Shown here one piece after another: positions 5,159-11,020 of a DNA stretch of 16,748 bases. The position numbers were made by a program, and so were the translations under genes. Source of the DNA: Ruminococcus sp. UBA4321 (lineage in GTDB: Bacteria; Bacillota; Clostridia; Oscillospirales; Ruminococcaceae); contig DGUB01000138.1 of assembly GCA_002393815.1 (NCBI GenBank), forward strand, positions 1 to 16,748. Reading direction: 5' to 3'. A model generated the notes under the pieces. That model saw nothing but the letters and a program-made list of their open reading frames with translations. It was not told the origin of the DNA and made no database searches. Positions within the stretch are counted from its first letter, which is position 1, and each line of letters begins with the position of its first letter.

Positions 5159-7738
5159 ATGCAACTTTTTCTGTACAAAGATACAAAAGATGAGACGATT
5201 CATGCATCTGTCAACGGAAAGAAAACCGGATGCAGAATCAATCTGACAAAAAACGCATCACAATTCAGTCAGTCGGGGACGCGCGACTTTACCGACCTGA
5301 TTGATTTTCTGGATGCTGTCAACTGTCAGAACTGTCAGAATGCTTTTTCCAAAAAGATTCTGGCAGCAGACAACAAAGCGAGACGCGAAAAGGCAAACGC
5401 CGCACAAAAACAAGCCAAGAGCGGCTATTCGGAGGATGACCATAATCTTGTCAACCTCGCGGAGGAACAGGAGCGCAAGCGAAACCAGAAAAATGCGCCG
5501 TCTCCGTCTTCTGCACCGCTGCCACCTCCGCCGTCTTCCACGACGCTGCCGCCTCCGCCGTCTTCGACCACACTTCCGCCTCCGCCGCAGGCTTCCACGA
5601 CACTCCCGCCCCCTCCGCAGGAACAGCAGTCTGCACCTGCTCCGGCTGTACAGGCTCCCGAACTGGATGATGCTGATCTGCCCAAATATGAAGAATGGGT
5701 TCCGCCGACAAAGAAAAAAGAAGCTGCCCCTGCTGCACCTGGTACAGGCGGTATAGCTGTGGATGATTCCCTGGCGGCTTTCATGATAAACAAGAAAGAA
5801 GACCCCACTGCCGCTGCATTTGCTTCGGATAACAGCAAAAATCCGAATGCTCTGGCAGAACAGGCAGCTGCTTCGCCTTCCGCCTCCGGTCTGATGGATG
5901 ATACCCTTGCACAGTTTGCCATTCCCGGTGCAGGAACACCGGCACAGGCAAAACCTGCTGCATCTGCTCCGCAGCAGCCTGCCGCTCCGGAAGCACCAAA
6001 ACCTGTTTCCGGCTTGATGGATGATACTCTTGCACAATTCAGTCTCGGCGCACAGCAGCCCGAACAGCCTGCCGAAACGCCGTCACCGAAGTCACAGAGT
6101 GTTGATGAACTCCTGAAAGAATTCGGTCAGGCTCCGGAGGAATCCGAATCCCAGACACTTGACGAACTGTTCGCAAAATTCAAGGAAAAGCCGGCTCCCA
6201 AGCCCGAACCGCCTGTTTCTGATTTCGGAAATCTGGAAGTTCCTCAGCTTAATGCACCATCAAGACCGGCTGCCATGGACATTCCGGAAGTTCCTCAGCT
6301 CAATGCACCGTCAAGACCAACTTCCATGGACATTCCGGAAGTTCCTCAGCTGAATGCACCGCCGCAGAAGCCCGTACCTTCCTTCGAGGAAATCAAGCAG
6401 GAAACTTCCGCTAAGGCAAAGGCTTCTTCCGCCATTATGGACGATGCTATGGAACTCGACGGCGTCGGCATGGCTCCCAAGGTGGAAAACAAGGAAGAGG
6501 AAGAAGAAGACTATATGTCCCTTGTTATCAATACCCGTCTGGAAGACTATGACGATGATGATGACGATGACGACTACGACGATGATTATTATTATGATGA
6601 CGACGATGAAGAATACCACGGTTCCAGCTATGCCCCCCGCGATGACAGCGATGATGAAGAAGAAAGCTATCAGGAGAGTAAGCCTGTAAAATCCCAGCCT
6701 GCTCCTGTACAGCAGTCTGCTCCGGCTGTTGCCGCCGCTGTTGTGGAAACGCCGCAGCCGCAGAATGCCGGTCAGACTGCTGCGGATATTACTGCCGCTG
6801 CTGCTGCCATCACCGCCGCCGCTGCTGCGATTACAGCTGCTACCGCTGCTGCAAAGCCTTCTGTTCCTTCACTGTCCGGTCTTGGCGATTTGCCGGATTT
6901 ATCTCACCTGACAGATTTGCCGGATTTGGATTTGCCCTCTGTTCCCAGCGTTCCGGATGTTCCGGATGTACCGGACGTACCGGACGTTCCCGGCATTTCG
7001 GATATGAATTCCAATCCGTTTGAAGCCGATTCCAATGCAGATATTCCGGAAGTGCCGACGCTTTCCGTTCCGATGCTCTCCAGTGATGACATGGACCCGA
7101 TGGTTCCTGTCACACCGACACCAAGCTATCCTTACAGCCGGAATCTTCCTTCCCAGGCACAGCAGAGCATGTATATCCCGCCGCAGCCGCAGTCCATGTA
7201 TATGGGGGGAGGACAGAAGCCGCAGTCCATGTATATTCCTCCGCAGCCGCAGTCTGTGTATATCCCTTCGCAGCCGCAGTCCGTCTATATGGGACAGCAG
7301 CCCGGCTATCCGCAGGCAGCTCCCGCACCTTCCGTGCATACCGCTGCACCGTATAATCCTGCTGCTATGAATTCCCTGAACTCTGTACAGCTTCAGCAGA
7401 TGCAGAAGCAGGCAGCCTATCAGCAGCCGGTTTCTCAGGGTGTGCATGTCTCCACAATTGAACAGAAAACGGCTGTTCCTACTGCCGTGCGCAATGCGAT
7501 TGCTAAAACCGCTGCCATGACACAGGCAGGTGAAAATGTATTCGACCAGCAGGGCGGCAAGGTCGATGTCGCCAATGATATTATGTCCGCACTCAATCAG
7601 ATGGGCGAAGATACCAGTTCTTTCACCAAAAATAAGAAACAGTCCAATGAACCCGAAATCAAGGGCGTAAAAGAATGGAAACCCAAAAACGACAACAGAA
7701 AGAATTTTATGAAGGGACTTCATAAAAAAGGTCTGTAA
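5159..7738 (+). CDS. Large disordered, repeat-rich acidic scaffold-like protein (859 aa)
   Basis: No family recognised. No signal peptide or membrane segment, so cytoplasmic. In order: a folded-looking N-terminus (1-110) with CQNCQ (56-60) and a charged helix; three PSSTTLPPPP-like Pro repeats (117-153); YEEWVPPTKKK (177-187); repeated helical motifs of the type D-D/E-x-L-A-x-F (201-208, 246-253, 287-294, 315-322, 334-341); EVPQLNAPSRP repeats (360-401); an Asp/Tyr-rich acidic tract (462-485); ITAAAAA repeats (544-563); PDV repeats (599-611); MYIPPQPQS repeats (671-712); and a conserved C-terminal tail (805-848, ALNQMGEDT then NEP and EW) shared with the next gene. The make-up suggests a multivalent hub holding partners through short motifs. 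First gene of a five-gene operon. The gene itself is certain; the scaffold role is inference. Confidence 0.85.
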   Translation: MQLFLYKDTKDETIHASVNGKKTGCRINLTKNASQFSQSGTRDFTDLIDFLDAVNCQNCQNAFSKKILAADNKARREKANAAQKQAKSGYSEDDHNLVNLAEEQERKRNQKNAPSPSSAPLPPPPSSTTLPPPPSSTTLPPPPQASTTLPPPPQEQQSAPAPAVQAPELDDADLPKYEEWVPPTKKKEAAPAAPGTGGIAVDDSLAAFMINKKEDPTAAAFASDNSKNPNALAEQAAASPSASGLMDDTLAQFAIPGAGTPAQAKPAASAPQQPAAPEAPKPVSGLMDDTLAQFSLGAQQPEQPAETPSPKSQSVDELLKEFGQAPEESESQTLDELFAKFKEKPAPKPEPPVSDFGNLEVPQLNAPSRPAAMDIPEVPQLNAPSRPTSMDIPEVPQLNAPPQKPVPSFEEIKQETSAKAKASSAIMDDAMELDGVGMAPKVENKEEEEEDYMSLVINTRLEDYDDDDDDDDYDDDYYYDDDDEEYHGSSYAPRDDSDDEEESYQESKPVKSQPAPVQQSAPAVAAAVVETPQPQNAGQTAADITAAAAAITAAAAAITAATAAAKPSVPSLSGLGDLPDLSHLTDLPDLDLPSVPSVPDVPDVPDVPDVPGISDMNSNPFEADSNADIPEVPTLSVPMLSSDDMDPMVPVTPTPSYPYSRNLPSQAQQSMYIPPQPQSMYMGGGQKPQSMYIPPQPQSVYIPSQPQSVYMGQQPGYPQAAPAPSVHTAAPYNPAAMNSLNSVQLQQMQKQAAYQQPVSQGVHVSTIEQKTAVPTAVRNAIAKTAAMTQAGENVFDQQGGKVDVANDIMSALNQMGEDTSSFTKNKKQSNEPEIKGVKEWKPKNDNRKNFMKGLHKKGL
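5531..5620 (+). repeat. Pro-rich repeats (PSSTTLPPPP)
   Basis: Three imperfect 30-base units encode successive STTLPPPP blocks near the N-terminus of the 859-aa protein, and a related APLPPPP block precedes them. Polyproline of this type is a common ligand surface. Confidence 0.75.
5759..6181 (+). repeat. Five copies of a short D-D/E-x-L-x-x-F motif
   Basis: VDDSLAAF, MDDTLAQF (twice, each within SGLMDDTLAQF), VDELLKEF and LDELFAKF lie in otherwise disordered sequence at residues 201-208, 246-253, 287-294, 315-322 and 334-341. Each would form a short amphipathic helix, as expected of repeated docking peptides. Confidence 0.7.
6236..6361 (+). repeat. 51-bp tandem repeat (2.5 units)
   Basis: Units start at 6236, 6287 and 6338 (partial) and encode the 17-residue repeat EVPQLNAPSRPxxMDIP. 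Copies differ by few bases, indicating recent duplication. Confidence 0.85.
6542..6613 (+). repeat. Asp/Tyr-rich acidic tract
   Basis: A run of GAC/GAT codons encodes 24 residues that are almost all Asp, Tyr or Glu (residues 462-485 of the 859-aa protein). Mixed codons argue for selection on charge rather than simple slippage. Confidence 0.8.
6785..6991 (+). repeat. Ala-rich and PDV low-complexity repeats
   Basis: Three ITAAAAA-like heptads (6785-6853) are followed by short Leu/Asp/Pro repeats and a tandem PDV run (6953-6991) in the 859-aa protein. Confidence 0.7.
7169..7294 (+). repeat. MYIPPQPQS repeats
   Basis: Five related units, MYI/VYI/VYM followed by Pro-Gln and QPQS, in the C-terminal third of the 859-aa protein. 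The regularly spaced Tyr residues in a Pro/Gln background resemble sticker-and-spacer sequence. Confidence 0.75.
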
Positions 7739-7761
7739 TCCAGACTGTATGACGCAACATT

Positions 7762-7806
7762 GCAGTTCCGCATGGAATCCGGAAATGTTTCCCATTGCGG
7801 AACTGC
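7762..7806 (+). promoter_or_regulatory. Intercistronic hairpin between genes 1 and 2 of the operon
   Basis: A perfect 11-bp stem (GCAGTTCCGCA at 7762-7772 with TGCGGAACTGC at 7796-7806). The 23-base loop can itself fold through GGAAA-TG-TTTCC. Only three T follow, so it is a weak terminator or an mRNA processing/stability element rather than a full stop. The remaining 7739-7833 holds only the next ribosome-binding site. Confidence 0.6.
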
Positions 7807-7833
7807 TTTATATGATTAGGAGGAATTTTATTT

Positions 7834-8349
7834 ATGGCAGTTATCAAACGTGAAGCCGTGCTGGCTTCTATCCGCAGTCAGCTGATGCAGAATCCGCAGA
7901 GAGGGACAATTCTGCTGCTGAATATCCTGAAATTGTTCGCCGACAGAAAGGAAGACGGTGAATTCGTCAAGGAAATTGCTGACCTTGCCAGTGACCTTGC
8001 AGCTGTTTCTATGGAATCTGCTTATGGACAGTCTCCGCTGTTCGCACAGCCGATGCCGATGCCTTACTTACAGGGCGCAAGCCTTCCGAGCGGCAGCATT
8101 CCGGTTCCGTCCTTCGCCGATTTCATGCCCGGAGAAACGGTTCAGCCCGGTGTTCAGCAGCCGAATAAGAAACAGCAGGAAGCACAGCATAAAGAAATCG
8201 CTGATGATGCTGTGACAGCACTCAACCAGATGGGAGAAGATACTACACAGTTCCTGCACAAGAATTCCAATGAGCCTACTATCGAAGGCTATGAAGAATG
8301 GACTCCAAAGCCCAAGAAAAACAACAGGAAAGCCAATGCCAATAAATAA
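7834..8349 (+). CDS. 171-aa protein sharing the conserved C-terminal tail of the 859-aa protein
   Basis: No known family. ATG at 7834 is preceded by AGGAGG. The helical N-terminus (about 5-60, VLASIRSQL ... EIADLASDLAAVS) resembles the start of the TPR protein encoded next. Residues 65-115 are Pro/Met/Gln-rich and look disordered. Residues 123-166 (ADDAVTALNQMGEDT, then SNEP, then YEEWTPKPKK) match residues 805-848 of the 859-aa protein in order and spacing. This suggests both proteins present the same module to one partner, or that they arose by partial duplication. No signal peptide, so cytoplasmic. The TPR gene starts 15 bases after its stop, so the two are co-transcribed. It may be an adaptor; that is inference. 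Confidence 0.82.
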   Translation: MAVIKREAVLASIRSQLMQNPQRGTILLLNILKLFADRKEDGEFVKEIADLASDLAAVSMESAYGQSPLFAQPMPMPYLQGASLPSGSIPVPSFADFMPGETVQPGVQQPNKKQQEAQHKEIADDAVTALNQMGEDTTQFLHKNSNEPTIEGYEEWTPKPKKNNRKANANK

Positions 8350-8364
8350 TCAGGAGTATACATC

Positions 8365-9429
8365 ATGACCGAAACCGAAAAAAATAAAATTCTGGCTTCT
8401 ATTGAAGAAAAACTCACCGGCGATACCCTGAAGGACATGCTGTTTTTACAGGAACAGGCGGCAGTCTACGCAGAACAGGAAGAAAATGCCGAAATCGCAG
8501 ATGCTATTGTTCAGCTCGCCATGAGCAGAATGCCGCAGGAAAATCAGGACTATCTGAAAAAAATGCTCTATATCGGCGAACGCCGTCTCAATGCTGTCTA
8601 TGATGAGGCTGTCAGCCTTGCCAATCAGCATCTGACCGCAAAGTCTCTGACGCTGACAAAACAGCTGTATCAGCATATCCGCGAAAATTTCCAGGAAACA
8701 GATACTGCAAGATTTTTCAGTTTCCGGAATCTACTGGAATCAAATCTGTATTATCAGCTTTACAATCCGACAAAAAATCTGCTGAAAACCCCGTTTGATT
8801 TTACCAGATATCTCACACTGCACGGCTATAATCTGACGGAACTCCGCCGTACTGACGAGGCAATTCCGGTCTTGCAGGAAGCCGTCCGGTTCAATCCGGT
8901 CAATCCTGACCCGCGCTTTGAACTGGCAGAAGTCTATAAATTAACCGGCAACCTGAAAATGCTGCTGGAAACTGTCAGAGATACAACGACAGTCTGCACG
9001 TCGGCTTATGCGCTTGCAAGATGCTATACCAATATGGGCTGGTACTGCACCGAAATCAAAGACTATGACAGCGCAGTCGCTTTCTATTTTGAAAGCATGA
9101 TTTTCGAGAAGCACCCGGCTGTTCCCGGAGAACTGCATCATATCTCGGTTCTGACAGAACAGTCCATCACGCCGCCCACCAGAAAAGAAGTACTTGCCGC
9201 ATTCGAGAAATATAAAATTCACAACGGACCCGGCGAAGAAGTTCTGCATGTTGTGACATCACTGGCACAGCAGGCAGCCGAACGCCAGAACTGGAAAGAA
9301 GCCGTTTTCTATTACTATGTGATTTTCGATATCACAAAAGACCCTGCCGCTAAAGCTATGCTTGACCGCTGTCAGGCGCGGCTCGAAGAACAGGCTTCTG
9401 CTGATACTGATTCTGAAAAGGAGAATTAA
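8365..9429 (+). CDS. TPR-repeat protein (354 aa)
   Basis: A cytoplasmic, wholly helical protein. Tetratricopeptide-like helix pairs are visible at about 146-214 (GYNLTELRRTDEAIPVLQEA, FNPVNPDPRFELAEVYKLTG), 214-251 (YALARCYTNMGW, KDYDSAVAFYFESMIF) and 296-328 (AAERQNWKEAVFYYYVIF). TPR solenoids bind peptides, which fits a role as receptor for the repeated motifs of the 859-aa protein. The N-terminus (NKILASIEEKL ... EIADAIVQLA, 7-52) resembles that of the 171-aa protein. The C-terminus is acidic (ADTDSEKEN). Start ATG is preceded by AGGAG. The stop is separated from the next ATG by one base, which suggests translational coupling with the AIM24-like gene. TPR call is fairly firm; partners are inferred. 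Confidence 0.85.
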   Translation: MTETEKNKILASIEEKLTGDTLKDMLFLQEQAAVYAEQEENAEIADAIVQLAMSRMPQENQDYLKKMLYIGERRLNAVYDEAVSLANQHLTAKSLTLTKQLYQHIRENFQETDTARFFSFRNLLESNLYYQLYNPTKNLLKTPFDFTRYLTLHGYNLTELRRTDEAIPVLQEAVRFNPVNPDPRFELAEVYKLTGNLKMLLETVRDTTTVCTSAYALARCYTNMGWYCTEIKDYDSAVAFYFESMIFEKHPAVPGELHHISVLTEQSITPPTRKEVLAAFEKYKIHNGPGEEVLHVVTSLAQQAAERQNWKEAVFYYYVIFDITKDPAAKAMLDRCQARLEEQASADTDSEKEN

Positions 9430-9430
9430 G

Positions 9431-10195
9431 ATGGTAAAAACAAATATTATGGATTCCACTTCCTGCCGGAGCATTACCGAAACACACGGCTGTTTCTCCC
9501 TTCTCGAATATAACAGGGATATTTCCGTCAGCAAAACCACTGCCGAAGTAGAATATTATGCTTCTCAGATGAATGTCAAAAAACGTCAGGTCATCGCGAA
9601 TTTGACCGGAAACGGCGTTATCATTCAGGCTGGCGCGATGCAGTGGATTGGCGGTGCTGTCGATGTGACAACCAATATCAACGGAGTCGGAGACTTCGCG
9701 AAAAAACTTATCGGCGGAAAAGTCACCGGCGAAACTGCCGTGAAGCCGCGCTATTCCGGCACAGGCACACTCGTCCTCGAACCCACTTACAAGCATATTC
9801 TCTTTGAAGATGTCGCTTCCTGGGGCATGGAAGGCATGGTTATTGAAGATAAATTATTCTATGCCTGCGAAGATACTGTCCAGATGAAAGTGGTCGCCAG
9901 AAGTACGCTTTCTTCCGCGGCACTCGGCGGCGAAGGTCTGTTCAATAACTGCTTAATCGGCAAAGGTATCGCCGTTCTGGAAAGTCCCGTTCCGCGTGAT
10001 GAACTCATCGTGATGGAACTCACCGAACCGAATGACGTTGTCAAGATTGACGGCAATATGGCAATTGCCTGGAGTAATTCCTTAAAATTCACCGTCGAAA
10101 AAGCAACAAAAACCCTGATGGGTTCAGCAGCTTCCGGTGAAGGCTTCGTGAACGTCTACAGAGGAACAGGCAAAATCCTGATGGCTCCCGTCTGA
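9431..10195 (+). CDS. AIM24 / TIGR00266-like family protein (254 aa)
   Basis: It resembles the AIM24 (DUF124) family of beta-rich cytosolic proteins found across bacteria and in mitochondria, whose biochemical role is unsettled. Seen: NGVIIQAGAMQWIGG (61-75), YSGTGTLVLEPTYKHILF (108-125), NNCLIGKGIAVLESPVPRD (172-190), ELTEPNDVVKIDGNMAIAW (196-214), and a typical family ending GEGFVNVYRGTGKILMAP (236-253). Length fits the family. No signal peptide or membrane segment. Start ATG at 9431 was chosen because AGGAG lies about nine bases upstream, overlapping the TPR gene end; an in-frame start 23 codons earlier would lie inside the TPR gene. Fourth gene of the operon. Its place beside TPR and disordered proteins suggests it is one building block of a larger assembly. 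Confidence 0.85.
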   Translation: MVKTNIMDSTSCRSITETHGCFSLLEYNRDISVSKTTAEVEYYASQMNVKKRQVIANLTGNGVIIQAGAMQWIGGAVDVTTNINGVGDFAKKLIGGKVTGETAVKPRYSGTGTLVLEPTYKHILFEDVASWGMEGMVIEDKLFYACEDTVQMKVVARSTLSSAALGGEGLFNNCLIGKGIAVLESPVPRDELIVMELTEPNDVVKIDGNMAIAWSNSLKFTVEKATKTLMGSAASGEGFVNVYRGTGKILMAPV

Positions 10196-10210
10196 TTGAG
10201 GTGATTTTCT

Positions 10211-10417
10211 ATGATATGTCCGCACTGTCTGCAAGGCGAAATCCTGAACGCGCGAATCATCAAGACAGATGAGCTGATTCAAATCTGTGATGAATGCGAT
10301 ACTATCTGGCAGAAATCAGAAACGGTTTCTGATAAAACAGGCTTGTTTATTGATACATTCATGAAGCAGAGAAACTGTTCGTCTTCGTGGCGCGAATTTG
10401 ATATTATCAAAGCATAA
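10211..10417 (+). CDS. Small zinc-ribbon protein (68 aa)
   Basis: A 68-residue protein with CPHC (3-6) and CDEC (26-29), a classic four-cysteine zinc ribbon that would bind one Zn ion. The rest is polar, with no catalytic motif seen. It starts at ATG 10211 after GAGGTGAT, 15 bases past the AIM24-like stop, and ends directly before the bidirectional terminator, so it is the last gene of the five-gene operon. It could be an adaptor or nucleic-acid/protein-binding accessory; the function is unknown. Confidence 0.8.
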   Translation: MICPHCLQGEILNARIIKTDELIQICDECDTIWQKSETVSDKTGLFIDTFMKQRNCSSSWREFDIIKA

Positions 10418-10421
10418 AAAT

Positions 10422-10454
10422 AACAGTCCCCTGAAAAGTTTAGGGGGCTGTTTT
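10422..10454. terminator. Bidirectional terminator between convergent operons
   Basis: AACAGTCCCCT (10422-10432) pairs with AGGGGGCTGTT (10442-10452), with one G-T wobble and a nine-base loop. T runs follow on both strands (TTTT on plus; TATTTTTA on minus). It serves the zinc-ribbon gene (stop at 10417) and the minus-strand gene whose stop lies at 10453-10455. Confidence 0.9.
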
Positions 10455-11019
10455 ATTCATCATCCGACCAGCGGAATATCTGTTCTTTATTTTTCCGGAG
10501 TAAGGCTGAACGGAGTTTTTTCTGACCGGATAGTTTCTGAAACAAATCATAAAACTTTTTTCTTAACGCTTCATAATCATCAAATGCAAAAGACTGTCTT
10601 TCTTCGCCGTTGATGTTTACAGAAAGATAGCCGGGATGTTCACTCCATTCCGGTTTGGGAAATGTCCAGTCAGCGTAGAGCATTCCTTTCCAGTTTTCGC
10701 CCTCGGCGGATTCGAGCAGTCTGTGATTTGTTTCTTCAGATTCAGGCGTGAAGCAGTGATAATGCCCGTCATTATCTTCCACAAAAAGCCGGCCGCATTC
10801 CGGACACTGGTATAAGATTCTGTTCGTATAGTGAAAATCAGCCACACACAGAATTTCATGTGCCTTATCTTCTGCGGAAAGTTTTTGATTTTTCAGAATG
10901 TCTTCCACCTGACAAAAGAAATCATCTGTATCCTGGTCGGCGCGGAAATACGCCTTAAATCTAAGAAAATCCGTATTGTCATGAAAGATATAGCCGCATC
11001 TGCACGGAAGCCATGACAT
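10453..11019 (-). CDS. Cys-rich, probably zinc-binding hypothetical protein (188 aa)
   Basis: Unrecognised protein. CRC (6-8) near the start and CPEC (72-75) could together form a zinc site. The middle contains HYHCF (86-90) and acidic, aromatic sequence (EGENWKGMLYADW). The end is Lys/Arg-rich then acidic (RWSDDE). No signal peptide, so cytoplasmic. The ATG lies one base beyond the stop of the GH26 gene, with AGAGGGG upstream inside GH26, so its translation is likely coupled to that gene. Last gene of the GH95-GH26 operon. Its link to polysaccharide use is unclear; a regulatory or stress role is equally possible. Confidence 0.75.
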   Translation of the reverse strand: MSWLPCRCGYIFHDNTDFLRFKAYFRADQDTDDFFCQVEDILKNQKLSAEDKAHEILCVADFHYTNRILYQCPECGRLFVEDNDGHYHCFTPESEETNHRLLESAEGENWKGMLYADWTFPKPEWSEHPGYLSVNINGEERQSFAFDDYEALRKKFYDLFQKLSGQKKLRSALLRKNKEQIFRWSDDE

Positions 11020-11020
11020 A

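Noticed and set aside
5058..5246. Small plus-strand open frame in the leader and start of the 859-aa gene
   Set aside because: Its start overlaps the -10 box and would precede transcription; it overlaps the main gene in another frame.
5258..6037. Minus-strand 259-codon Arg/Cys-rich frame
   Set aside because: Antisense of Pro/Ala/Glu-rich repeats; composition is an artefact of the opposite strand.
6542..6613. Asp-codon run as a sequencing artefact or frameshift
   Set aside because: The frame continues intact on both sides and GAC/GAT codons are mixed, consistent with real coding sequence.
6899..7795. Minus-strand 298-codon frame
   Set aside because: Antisense of the repeat-rich 3' part of the 859-aa gene; it shows His/Arg/Ile repeats only because of the sense-strand repeats.
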